Source of the DNA: Lichenostomus cassidix
Lineage: Eukaryota > Chordata > Aves > Passeriformes > Meliphagidae
DNA: 64,000 nucleotides
Reading direction: 5' to 3'
NCBI GenBank assembly: GCA_008360975.2
Contig: CM039179.1
Span: forward strand, 57,450,666 to 57,514,665
Shown here piece by piece: positions 40,753 to 51,679 of the stretch. Each line of letters starts with the position of its first letter. Within the stretch, counting starts at the first letter, position 1. Made by a program: the position numbers and the translations under genes. Under the pieces are notes generated by a model. The model had not been told where the DNA came from. It saw only the letters and a program-made list of their open reading frames with translations, and searched no databases.

Positions 40753-41055
40753 TAGCCTGGCACGTCTGACCCACAAAGATACACGGCTTTGGTTGATACT
40801 GGCGCTCAGTGCACCCTGATGCCATCCAGGTATGTGGGGACCAAATCCATTTCTATTTCTGGGGTGACAGGAGGATCCCAGCAGCTGACTGTACTGGAAG
40901 CTAAAGTGAGTTTAACTGAGAATGAATGGCAGAAACACCCCATCGTGACTAGTCCAGACGCCCCATGCATCCTCAGCATAAATTATCTCAAGAGTGGATA
41001 TTTCAAAGACCCAAAGGGACATCGCTAACCTTTTGAGATAGCAGCCGTAGAGACA
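40753..41055 (+). pseudogene. pro: Degenerate retroviral aspartic protease (pro)
   Basis: The domain would cleave the Gag-Pol polyprotein as a dimer. The active-site loop reads Leu-Val-Asp-Thr-Gly-Ala with the catalytic Asp codon at 40795, so the D-T-G core is retained. A Gly/Ser-rich flap-like stretch (VTGGSQQL) follows at about 40864. Stops interrupt at its N-terminal edge (TAG 40753) and near its end (TAA 41026), the latter needing two G-to-A changes if it was tryptophan. It is in the same frame as gag and pol, without overlap or frameshift. The piece 40789-41028 remains open. Confidence 0.88.
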
Positions 41056-42480
41056 GAAGACATAAGACAACTGAATACCCTGCCTGGTCTCTCAGACAAC
41101 CCGTCTGCTGTAGAACTACTGAGAATTGAAGAACAGCGAGTACCAATCGCTACAGCAACAGTGCACCGCCGGCAATACCGCACTGACAGAGACTCTGTGG
41201 CCCCCATCCATAAGATGATTCGGGATCTGGAGAGCCAAGGGGTGGTCAGCAAGGCTCACTCACCCTTTAACAGCCCTATATAGCCAGTGCGTAAGTCCAG
41301 TGAAAAATAGAAACTGACAGTAGATTACTGTAGCCTGAATGAAGTCACACCACCACTGAGTGCTGCTGTACCGGACATGTTGAAACTTCAGTACGAGCTG
41401 GAATCCAAGGCAGCAAAGTGGTATGCGACCATTGATATTGCCAATGCCTTTTTCTCCATTCCTCTGGCAGCAGAGTGCAGGCCTCAGTTTGCTTTCACCT
41501 GGAGAGGTGTGCAGTACACATGAGACCAACTGCCCCAGGGGTGGAAGCACAGTCCCACCATCTGCCATGGACTGATCCAGGCTGCACTGAAAAAGGGTGA
41601 GGCTCCAGAACATCTGCAGTATATTAATGACATCATTATGTGGGGAGACACAGCAACGGAAGTATTTGGGAAAAGAGAGAAAATCATCAGAATTCTCCTG
41701 GAAGCCGGTTTCGCCATCAAGAAGAGCAAAGTCAAGAGACCTGCCCGAGAGATCCAGTTCCTGGGAGTAAAGTAGCAAAACGGACGGCGTCAAATTCCTT
41801 CTGAGGTCATCAATAAGATCATCGCGATGTCTCCACCAACCAACAAGAAGGAGACGCAAGCTTTCCTAAGCGCCATAGGTTTTTAGAGAATACACATCCC
41901 TGAGTACAGCCAAATTGTGAGTCCTCTCTACCTCATAACCCGCAAGAAGAATGATTTCCACTGGGGCCCTGAACAGCAGCAAGCCTTCACCCAGATCAAA
42001 CAAGAGATTGCTCATGCGGTAGCCCTTGGCCCAGTCAGGACAGGACCAGAGGTAAAGAATGTGCTTTACTCTGCAGCCGGGAGCCATGGTCTGTCCTGGA
42101 GCCTTTGGCAGAAGGTGCCTGGTGAGACCCGAAGTCGACCACTAAGATTCTAGAGTCAAAGTTACAGAGAGTCTAAAGTCAACTACACTCCCACCGAGAA
42201 AAAAATCTTGGCAGCTTACGAAGGAGTCCAAGCTGCCTCAGAGGTGATCAGCACAGAAACACAACTTCTCCTTGCACCCCGACTGCCAGTGCTGGGGTGG
42301 ATGTTCAAGGGAAGGGTTCCCTCTACTCACCATGCCACTGATGCCACGTGGAGCAAATGGATTGCCCTCATCACACAGCGCGCCCGTATTAGAAACCCAA
42401 ATCGCCCTAAAATTCTAAAAATTATAACAAACTAGCCTGAAGGTGAAACTTTTAAATTATCTTCAGAAAAAACAGAAGAA
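41056..42480 (+). pseudogene. pol: Degenerate reverse transcriptase (pol)
   Basis: This would copy viral RNA into DNA. Motifs in order are ATIDIANAFFSIP (first catalytic Asp, GAT at 41434, retained), LPQGWKHSP (41530 onward), and the active-site box at 41620, which reads YIND. The first Asp of the expected YxDD is now Asn (AAT at 41626), which by itself should abolish activity. The connection region runs to about 42480. In-frame stops are at 41281, 41308, 41521, 41773, 41884, 42151 and 42433. Several sit where reverse transcriptases carry conserved tryptophans. No frameshift is present. The 199-codon minus-strand frame over 41260-41859 is a shadow of this gene. Confidence 0.93.
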
Positions 42481-42990
42481 AAAATAGCACGTGCCGAAAA
42501 ACCACCCCCATATAATGAGCTGCCAGAGAGTGAAAAACGCTATACCCTCTTCACCAATAAGTCCTGCCGAATTATAGGCGCAGATCAGAAATAGAAAGCT
42601 GCAGTATAGAACCCCACACGACAAGCTGTACAAGCTACCGAGAGACAAGGTGGATCAAGCCAGGTCGCGGAGCTTAAAGCCATCCAACTGGCTTTAGATA
42701 TTGCCAAACGAGAGAAATAGCCAAGGCTTTATCTCTACACCGACTCTTAAATGATAGCCAACGCACTATGGAGATGGTTAGATCGCTGGAGAAAGGCTAA
42801 CTAGCAGCGCAGAGGAAAACCCATCTAGGCCGCTGAGATTTGGCAGGACATCGCCGCCCGGGCAGAAAAGCTGACTGTGAAAGTTCGACACGTGGATGCA
42901 CATATACCTAAGAGTCGAGCTAATGAAGAGCATCGTAACAACGAGCAAGTGGACCGAGCTGCCAAGGTGGAAGTGTCACAAGTAGATCTA
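42481..42990 (+). pseudogene. pol: Degenerate RNase H domain of pol
   Basis: It would remove the RNA strand of the RNA-DNA hybrid. The first active-site box (from 42541) reads YTLFTNKSC. The expected Asp is Asn (AAT, 42556) and the following Gly is Lys, again G-to-A type changes. The Glu in VAELKAIQLAL (42670), the Asp in LYLYTDS (42742) and the Asp in HVDAH (42895) are retained. Stops are at 42592, 42607, 42718, 42748, 42802 and 42826, the densest cluster in the element, and all are compatible with tryptophan codons. The frame continues directly from reverse transcriptase into integrase. Confidence 0.9.
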
Positions 42991-43926
42991 GACTGGCAGC
43001 ACAAAAGAGAATTATTTCTAGCTCGTTAAGCCCATGATGCCTCTGGTCATCAAGAGAGAGATGCGACATACAAGTGAGCTCGTGACCGAGGAGTAGACTT
43101 GACCATGGACAACATCTCACAGGTCATCCACAGCTGTGAAACTTGCGCTGCAATCAAACAGGCCAAGCGGGTGAAGCCTCTGTGGTATGGTGGACGATGG
43201 TCAAAGTACAGGTATGGGGAAGTATGGCAAGTTGACTACATCACCCTTCCCCAAACCCGCCAAGGAAAGCGCTACGTGTTGACCATGGTAGAAGCAACCA
43301 CGGAATAGTTAGAGACCTACCCTGTGCCTCATGCTACTACCCAAAACACCATCTTGAGTCTAAAAAAGCAAGTCCTGTGGAGACATAGTACCCCTGAGAA
43401 AATCGAGTCTGACAATGAAACCCATTTCAAGAATGACCTCATAAGCACCTGGGCTAGAAAACACAAAATTGAATAGATATACCACATCCCCTATCATGCA
43501 CCAGCTGCCGGGAAAGTTGAACGGTGCAACGGACTACTTAAGACAACTTTAAAAGCACTTGGCGAGGGAACCTTCAAAAATTGAGAACTAAACTTAACAA
43601 AAGCCACCTAGATAGTTAACACAAGGGGTTCTATCAATCGAGCCAGTCCTGCCGAGTCTGAACCTTTGCACACAGTAGATAAAGATAAAGTCCCTGTGGT
43701 ACACGTAAGAAGTTTCTTAAGAAAGACTGTTTAGATTAGTCCCACCTCAGAGAAAAGCAAACCCATCCGTGGAGTGGTTTTTGCCCAAAGACCTGGTTAT
43801 ACTTGATGGGTGATGCAGGCAGATGAAGAAACCCGTTGTGTCCCACAAAAAAACCTTATCTTAAGTGAGAACTGTGTAGATGGTAATAGAATAAGGGGTG
43901 GAAAATGTCCTAGGTTGCAATATTGA
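42991..43926 (+). pseudogene. pol: Degenerate integrase of pol, running into the 3' LTR
   Basis: It would insert viral DNA into the chromosome. An HHCC zinc-binding module is visible: His codons at 43033 and 43048, Cys codons at 43135 and 43144. The catalytic triad is retained: Asp 43234 (WQVDY), Asp 43411 (SDN) and Glu 43519 (GKVER), with 35 residues between the last two (DD35E). Stops are at 43027, 43075, 43306, 43474, 43582, 43609, 43732 and 43804. The frame ends at TGA 43924-43926, about 18 bases inside the 3' LTR. No env frame and no dUTPase follow. The C-terminal part contains RSFLRK and VVFAQ segments typical of the end of this type of integrase, which is inference. Confidence 0.93.
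43893..43905 (+). other. Polypurine tract
   Basis: AAGGGGTGGAAAA lies directly before the TGTCC start of the 3' LTR, with 12 of 13 bases purine. It would prime plus-strand DNA synthesis. It overlaps the last codons of the integrase frame. Confidence 0.85.
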
Positions 43927-44415
43927 TGTAGTTAAATATTCTATTACCACCAGCTGTGGGCCATTAGCTGCTATCACCCACTCCGGATGACAGGCAATGG
44001 GCCATCCGTTAGCTATTATCACTTGCTAATGACCCACCCCGCATGACAGGCAATGGGCCATCAGGGACCCACCGTGTGACTCATGAACTTATCTCATCCC
44101 ATTGTGAGATGCTCTGCCGAAGAGGGAAGAGCCAGGTGTTCCCACCTGGATATAACCTGGCCCTGGAACTGCCTGAGCTAGCCCTGTCTACTGGGTTCCC
44201 AGAGGACCAGAGCTACACTAGATCTTCAGCTGAAGACTAGACCTTCACAAGATCACCACTTCAACTGGACTACTTCAGTTAGACTGCTACTACCACCCTA
44301 ACAGGGTGTTAGGTTGTATCTGACTTTGTCAGTGCTTTTCCTTGTATTATTTCACTTATTTTTAATTTCAATCTTGACTTGTGATCTCCCACTAGTTTGT
44401 TTTCAAACCAACACA
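43906..44415 (+). repeat. 3' LTR of the provirus (510 bp)
   Basis: Starts TGTCCTAGG and ends CAACACA, with TATAA at 44151-44155. It differs from the 5' LTR by seven G/A differences (five with A here, two with A in the 5' LTR), one C/T difference and a 1-bp deletion near 44218. It carries the same U3 direct repeat. The first bases provide the stop codon of the pol frame. Confidence 0.96.
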
Positions 44416-44489
44416 GTATGATAAGCCATTCTGTGTAATTTTGCTCTAAAAACAATTCTGATATCTAAATACAACAGTTTTGGTTTTTT

Positions 44490-45029
44490 TGTGGGAGGTC
44501 AGCCTTGCTTGGACACGAGGTGTCCACAGGCACTCTCTATCCCTCCCTTCCTAAGCAGGACAAGGATGAGAGGGAGAAGAAAATAAGATGGAAAAATCCT
44601 CATGGATCAAGATAAAAGCCAAAGCAAAGGCAGCATGTGGAAGCAAAGTAAAACAAAGCAGGCAAGGTCCAGCCCAGGAGGTAGGTTTTCAGTGTTTGCA
44701 GTGATTGTCCTGTAAGACAAACACCATAATAACAAATGCCACAACTCCTTTCTCTTAGCTTTTGTTGAAGAGTAGACATCATATGGAATATCCCTCTGGT
44801 CAGTTTGGGTCAGCTGTCCTGGCTATGTCTCCTCCCAAGATTTTGCCCACCCCCAGCCTACTGGTGAGGGTGGAATGTTGGAGAGACAGCTCTGATGCTG
44901 TGCCAGCCCTGTTCAGCAGGAGCCAAACAGTGGAGTGTCATCAACACTTTCCCAGCTACCAATACAGAGCACAGAGCTCTAAGAACTTCTGTAAGGAAAA
45001 TTAACTCCTTTTCAGCCAGATCCAATACA
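44490..45029 (+). mobile_element. Probable second solo LTR, unrelated family, plus strand
   Basis: Begins around GTCAGCCTTGCTTGGACACG, about 70 bp right of the provirus, and ends near AGCCAGATCCAATACA. Its middle (44783-44837, TGGAATATCCCTCTGGTCAG onward) matches 48381-48434 in the separate LTR at 48.05 kb, which supports calling both retroviral LTRs. No TSD or internal sequence was found, and the left edge is approximate. Short open frames in it are artefacts. Confidence 0.55.
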
Positions 45030-48000
45030 CTTTTCTATTGTTGTGAAACAAAAACATTACAAGATTTGCAAAATACCAAATTACTTGAAATCTACCCTGA
45101 TATCTTTGACTTGTTACTTATTTTTTGTCAGTAAAGAACTGGGCACAAAGAGTTTTGTTTCTGCTTGTTCTCATTTCAGTGAGAGGAAATAATTGCTATA
45201 CTTATAGAACCAGGCTCTTCCTATGGATAAGACATATCTTAAATACTGAAAAAACAGAGATAGAAAACTGGATAACGACTGACTTCTCCAAGTCAGTCCA
45301 GAATATGTGTGATGAAGTACTCAGACGCAAGTTAAGCTTTGAAATGGTACCCAACTGCAATTTCCAGATCATGTTAGACAACAATATTCATACCTTGGAA
45401 AGATTTTCCTATGTATTCATCACTTCAATGTACCTAATAAGATGATTTATCATAAACTAATCTTAAAAGTATTTAATACAGAAAATGATTCCTTATTATG
45501 AGTTCAAAAATTTCTTGTGACAACTCTGAGTCAACTTCTCAGAGAAAGGAGAATAACCAGAGAAATTTAGAGCAAAATATGCTTTAAATGCCAATTACTT
45601 ATATACTTTCCTCAAAAAAGAATAAAAAACTCATTCAACCTTTATGAAAAGGAATAGATTTCTTTCCTATGTGCCAGTAAGAACTGAGTCTTAATGATTT
45701 TCCTCAGTGAATTGGGTCAATGATAGCAATGGGTCAAAACATAACTCTTTGTGAACATTCATCTATCCAACATTAGAGCAAAATTTCTGAATCAGTAGTA
45801 TTTTATCAATATTTATGTACTATTTGACAGTGATTTAGAAAGGTTCTTAGGCTTTACTTTTAGAAATATAACTTTTTTTCAATCTTGCAGACAAAATATA
45901 AATTTTATTTACACTTTTATGTTTTCAAAGAAAAACTTACACATTTATAATGAGCATCTAAAGCATTCTTAAAAGTTTTTCTCAAGTAGTAGATAACAAC
46001 ATAGCAGTTAAAAAAAACAAAACAAAACCAGAACACAAAAACCAAAACCAAACAAGAACAATATAAAACAGTTTAAGGTAATTTTTATTTTTCTTTAGAT
46101 TCCCTAAATTTCATCCCTATACCCTTTCCATTTTAATCAAATGAAGATTCACACATACCATTTGAGCCCTTTACTCCTCCTGTACAACCATGCAGAAACA
46201 CTCAAAGAGGCAAAGACAGTCTTATCCTGGCATCTCCTTGTACACAAATACTGGAAGCGATTTTCCGTATGAACCACATCCTTTGTCAATATAATAACAT
46301 GACGGACTTTGGTTTGACCCTTGCTGTATGTATTGTTTTATGACAACATGAAGTATCAAGACTCAGCACAATAAAGCCAGATAAAAACTGAGTAGAGAAT
46401 AGAGTTATTCTAATCTTTTCATATGTTTATATAGAAAACAGTTCTTCCTTCTCTTTCATTATATCAACTTAAAACACACTCCTGAGTATTTCCAAACAAA
46501 TTAGCAATACCATTGACCCATGGAAGATATTTATTTAATTTTCATTGGCATGGGAAAAGAACATAGGAAAATAAAACACAGAAAACATTATCTCTCTACA
46601 GATAAATTTCGCATATTTCTGACACCCATTTTCAGAAAAGTGAAATTTAGGCCTGTGTCTAAAATTGGAGCAATCTCTGAAAGTTTGCATGCATACACTG
46701 GGGACTGTGACATCAGCTGTTTCTAGTATATTCAGTTCATGTTCGATTTCATTACTCAGAAACTTTTCCTGGGCTTAAACAGTGTGTAAATTATTCATTA
46801 CTGGCAGAAGTGTGTGCTTAATAAGCCCAAATTACATTCACACCAACCTGCATTTTCCACCTGAGTTGGGCATTTTTTTCCCATATTGTATCTGTTCTGT
46901 AGCATATATTTTGCAAATTCAGAGGAGATAGTACTCATACTCAATATCATAGAGGAAACAAGATAAGTGTAAACACAAGTGAGAAAATTTTAGCAATCCA
47001 GTGTTTGAAAGGAATCTGTTACACAGTTTCAGAAAGATCACTTTGTCTAGACCTCAATAGTGCTGGTAGGCAATTTTTCCTGGGCCTAAATAATGCTCTT
47101 TGGAGCTTAATAGCTGCAAACATAATATTACCAGAATCATGTTGTTAGCCAAAATAAGGAATGCAATTAAAAACCTTTTAAAGTCCATTTAATGAATGCA
47201 GCAAAATACTCATTGGCAACCAAGAAATATGTTTCAGAGATGACCCTAGTTGTTTTTTGATGTTCATAAGTTATGTGTTTTTTAAATAAGGTTTGCAGTT
47301 CGTTGTCATCCATGCTTTTTCATTATAATGAAGATTGCAACAAATTGGCATGTACAATGGGTTCACAGGAGGAGCGACCTCCTGTAAATGTATTTGTAAA
47401 CATCACAGAGTGCTGCTATTGTTCAGTGCTATTTCATTTCCTCACTGATTGCCAGAGTTTAAATGAATTTAGTATATCTGAAAGTTGCCAAACTAACATT
47501 AAGGGGAGCTGCAGAATCTTTTATATAGAGGAGGAAAAAAGACAAAAAAGAAAGACAGGAGTGGGATATTAGCCACTCCAGTATCCTCTGATGTTTTTAT
47601 TGGATGATTTTCTGAAAGGTACATTCTAGATGGCATTAATTCCACTACTTAGTTTATTTATTACTTGTGCATAAATCAAAATTATTTAAAAAATTTGAAA
47701 AGGTTTGGGCACAAGATTCTTGTTATGCATAGAATCCATCCTATGATGAATATAATAACACAAGATGTTCATCTCTAGATATTCTGTCTATGAATGTTAT
47801 TTTTGACTAAGCACAACTGAATAATACGAGAACAAAACCAGACCCCTTTGTCATGCTTAATTTAATTGGAGTTTGTATTTGCCAACAGTTTCCACTCAGA
47901 TGACAGATTCTAATTAATTAAAATTAATCTTTTAGTATAAGAAAAAAGTATCTCTTTTAGAGATGATGGTCTTGTCTTCAAATTTTATTAACAATGGCTT

Positions 48001-48050
48001 TGAAAAATTGCAGTTTGGCAAAAAAATCATCCCAAAAACTGAGTCACACA
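45030..48050. other. AT-rich non-coding DNA
   Basis: A small A/C-rich low-complexity patch lies at 46010-46065. No gene or mobile element is recognised otherwise. The frames 45125-45445 and 47273-47572 are open but featureless. Confidence 0.55.
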
Positions 48051-48631
48051 TGTCGTGGCTTAACCCCAGCCAGAAACCAATCCTCACACAGCCCCTCACT
48101 CACTCCCCCATCAGTGGGATCAGGGAGAAAACTGAAGGGTAAAAGCTAGAAAAACCGCAAGTTGAGATAAAGACACTTTAATGGGGAAAGCAAAAGCCAC
48201 ACATACAAGCAGAGCAAAACAAGGAACTAATTCACTGCTTCCCTAGGCAGGCTGGTGTTCAGCCATCTCCAGGAGAGCAGGGCCCATAACATGTGATGAT
48301 TATTTGGGAAGACAAACACCATCACACTATATGTTCCCCACTTCATTCTTCACCCATTTTATATACTGAGCATGACAGTCTGGAATATTCCTTTGGTCAA
48401 TTTGTGTCACCTGTCCTGGCTGTGTCTTCTCCCAGCTTCCCATTCACCCCCAACATCCTCACCAGTGTGGCAGTATGAAAAGCAGAAAAGGCCTTGGTTC
48501 TGTGTAAGCCCTGCTCAACAATAACAAAAACATCTCTGTATTATCAACTCTGTGTTCAGCACAAATCCAAACCTAGTCCCATACCAGCCACTGGCAAGAA
48601 CACTAACTCTACCCCAACTGAATCCAGCACA
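48051..48631 (+). mobile_element. Solo LTR of a common avian ERV family, plus strand
   Basis: Starts TGTCGTGGCTTAACCCCAGC and ends AATCCAGCACA, both typical of an abundant bird LTR family. Internal landmarks include GTTGAGATAAAGACACTTTA (48161 onward), GTGTTCAGCCATCTCCAGGA, a TTTATATACTGAGCATGAC TATA region at about 48357, and AACATCTCTGTATTATCAAC. No internal viral genes are attached. I did not find a matching target duplication, so one or both ends may have mutated. Confidence 0.85.
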
Positions 48632-51299
48632 TATCTCAGAAACTAAGGTGGAGGAACTTGTAATACACTGACTACTGTTTGTCTTTGCAGTGGTCATCAT
48701 GCATTAAACAATGAAAAGGTATTTCCAGATAATGAAGTTATTTCTTCATTTATTTGTTTCCTATTCTTTATAGTATTTTTTTTTTAAACTCAAATTTTCC
48801 CTTCCTCTCACTTTTGTAATACTTAGTGCCTGGAGCCAAACTCAGTTGTATTACTGCAGTTACAGCCAAACTAGTTTCACCATATGCTGTCTGTACTATC
48901 TATGGTATGTAGAATGAATCCAACAGTTGTGACTGATGGTGGCTCCCGAGATGTCAAAAAGTTTCCCCTAGGAATTGAAAGCTACACTCCACCCAAGCAC
49001 AGGCATGGCACAACAACTTTTCCAAGAATAACCAGTTTTTCAGATTTAATGTAACACACACTGAGTCTGTGTATAGCCTGAATAGTGCTGTGAACTAAAT
49101 TAGGGTGTTCCACAGTGGTTTTTTTATTGTCTAGCTTATTTCTTATAATGTTATGCCTGCTTGTAATTTTGCTTCTGGGCTTAAGGTTGTTGCGATTTGG
49201 TTTAATACAGCTGAGGGTATTGTCTCTTCCATCTAATTTTCCATATAACTCATAGAACTCCAATCAGAAATTTTTGGTGATGACAATTTATTGACAGAAT
49301 AGCTCTTCCTTATTTCTCATTTGTAACTATAATGACCAGCAGAAAAATTGTCTCAGTTTTGATGTTTGATTTAATAATATGACTAAAAATATCATCAGTA
49401 TATAATTAGTTTGATATGCATGGGTAGTATGTAATTGATGGTACATGTACAGTTAATCACCAATTAACTGGATGACTTCTGTTGACTCAGTATAAGCAAA
49501 CTGTTCGCAGTAATCTTTCTTATAAGTTATAGATAATAGACAGTTTAACATCCTCTTAGAAAAAAAAAGCAAGAGGGAAATCAGGGAACTAAAGCAAAGA
49601 AGTTAATAAAGTATGGGTAAGTTACACTAACTTCAACTTTCTGAAAAATTGAGCAGCAATTTATGAAACAACTTATTTGCAAGTACATAGGAGACAAGAA
49701 TGGAGTAAACAGCACACAGAGTTCAGCTCTGTGAAGAACAGGCAAGGTAAAACCAGCCTAAACAATCTAATCTTTCTACACAATGGCAAATAGACCACAG
49801 TTATGTGTCATATAGTTTCATTTTTTGTAACTTATTTATTGTTCTTGCACGTGCCATTGTCTTAAGAAAATAAGGGAAATGCAGTTAAATTACATTGGGT
49901 GGAGTTAAACCAGACTGGATATCCATAGCCACAGCAAAGGATGTGAAATTGTCCTCTGTAATCTTGGTGTATCTGAAAAGAATTAATGGATTTCAAAATC
50001 AACACAGACTATTCAGTATAGACACTGGGGAAACACAAATAGGTAAGGTAGTGAATTACAGTCATAGGTTGCTTTGGGAATCTTTGTCATAGAGGTCTTT
50101 AAAAGAAGTGGAAAAATGTCTGTGCAGAAACATAGAGAGAACTGATTCCACCTTAGGGAAGGGAAAAGGACCAGATGACCTCTCAATGCCTTCTTACTCC
50201 TGTTTTTCTGAGATTCTACTATGTAGAGATCTAAATTTGAATACATTATTGAAAATGTTGTAATACTATAGTTAATATTTTATAATAATACTGAAATAAT
50301 TAATACTATACGATGAATGTTGATAATGACAATAGTATTATTTGCTTTTACATTAAATTATTATTGGTATTTGAATAAATATTACTGAGTAAAAGTGCTA
50401 TCCATTACCTAAGATTTAATTTGTGAATCAATATTTAAAGAAAATATTCAAGGTCACTACCTTTTATTATTATTTCATAACTATAAATTTTATTCCCCAA
50501 TAGGCCCATTTGGATTGATAGATACTAAGTTTTTATGAAAAAAAAAACAGTGGAATAGTTCCAAGGATTAAGAATTCATGTGCTCTGGTCTCTTTAATCT
50601 CAATGACATGAATTCTATTCATCCATTTAATTTTAGTGTGGCAGAACAGCAAGCTTGAGTTTCAGTAATGAAGATAAGAATATAATTTAGCTTTTTTTTT
50701 TGAGACTGATAGGCAGGATCCCATGGGAAACTTATCTGAAAAGTAAAGGGACTGGTGAGATACAGTTTTCTTCATGGAAAAACTCATTAGAACACAGGGA
50801 GGTCAATCCCAATATTAACAAGGATGTGTGACAGAGGGCCAGCTAACTCAGTGCAGAAATCCAAAATGAGCTCAAGCCTAAAAAGAAAGTACACAGGGTG
50901 GAGCTGGGAACACTCCACTAAGGAGTGCTCCCACCAGAATACAGAAACAGTGCCTACATCTCTAGCACAAGAATTAATACAACCAAAGTTCAGTTGGTGC
51001 TGAAAACGGCAGGAGGTGTGACAGGGAACAAGAAAAAATTCTATAGGTAATTGGAGAAATAGAAGGGACATAAATCAAACATGGGGCTGTTGCTGAATGA
51101 GATGGACATCCAGATATATAGGATATTAAAAAACTTTAAATACTCAGCATCTTATGTACTCAGCACTTTCTGTACCTCAAACTATCCATGTCCCTGTCCT
51201 TAGCAGCAGAGTACAGAAGTAAGGAAGTGAGGCAAATGGTACCAGAAGAAAATTAGATGGAGCATGTCTTAGTGATTGATACAGCAAATTTTACATATG
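48632..51299. other. AT-rich non-coding DNA, no gene recognised
   Basis: 50230-50420 is very AT-rich. 50770-51070 is moderately GC-richer, with no recognised identity. No coding or RNA gene can be supported. Confidence 0.5.
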
Positions 51300-51572
51300 C
51301 AAACCTGTCGCTGTTGAGCTGCTAGCAGAGAAAAAGACCCAAGTTCTCGGTGTGACAAGAAAGAAGAAGTTTATTATTTTGATTTCAATATATATAGACT
51401 TTTCAGAGGTCGCCCAGATTGGTCAGTCAGAAACCTCCCCCTAGGCCTGATTGGCCAAGCCTGAGCTGTCCAAATCTCGAGACACTGTAACAACAACATC
51501 CAAACTTTATCTTTGTTTATAAAACACAGGAGAATGTTCTCACGGGAAAGACCTGTGCTAGCCACACAAACC
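51300..51572 (-). mobile_element. Solo LTR with perfect 6-bp TSD, minus strand (ERVK/alpha-like)
   Basis: The LTR is 51306-51566 (261 bp), with CA...TG ends as read from the right (minus strand starts TGTGGCTAGC and ends GCGACA). It is flanked by CAAACC at 51300-51305 and 51567-51572, a perfect 6-bp target duplication. On the minus strand two CCAAT boxes (51450-51454 and 51418-51422 as ATTGG on plus) precede a TATATA box (about 51389-51396) and an AATAAA signal (TTTATT at 51370-51375). This compact U3 order and 6-bp TSD fit class II / alpharetrovirus-like avian ERVs. The family name is inference. Confidence 0.93.
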
Positions 51573-51679
51573 CATGGGACCAGACCACGTGGGACCAAAA
51601 TGCATTAACAATGAATATGAGAGAAGAGCAGTATGTACTGAAGGGTAGGACTGGCATTTTGTAAAGCTTGAGAAACCCA

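Larger units (their letters stand above)
38465..44420 (+). mobile_element. Complete ERV-L-like provirus with TSDs, env-less and hypermutated
   Basis: The order is TSD GTATG (38465-38469), 5' LTR (38470-38980), primer binding site, gag, protease, reverse transcriptase, RNase H, integrase, polypurine tract, 3' LTR (43906-44415), TSD GTATG (44416-44420). Coding modules lie in one frame from 39061 to 43926 with no indel, but 28 in-frame stops and altered catalytic residues make it dead. A 5-bp TSD, absence of env and the pol sequence type suggest an avian ERV-L-like (class III) element. No dUTPase, present in mammalian ERV-L, lies between integrase and the LTR. LTRs are about 98.4% identical by my count, so integration is relatively recent. 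Confidence 0.96.

Noticed and set aside
41260..41859. Minus-strand open frame of 199 codons opposite reverse transcriptase
   Set aside because: Antisense to clear reverse-transcriptase motifs on the plus strand; no independent signal.
43860..43910. Possible env gene after integrase
   Set aside because: Only about 45 bases separate the integrase C-terminal region from the 3' LTR, and they are the end of the pol frame and the polypurine tract.
38500..44415. CRISPR-like direct repeats from LTR and U3 repeats
   Set aside because: Two-copy LTR and U3 repeats are explained by retroviral structure; there is no repeat-spacer array.
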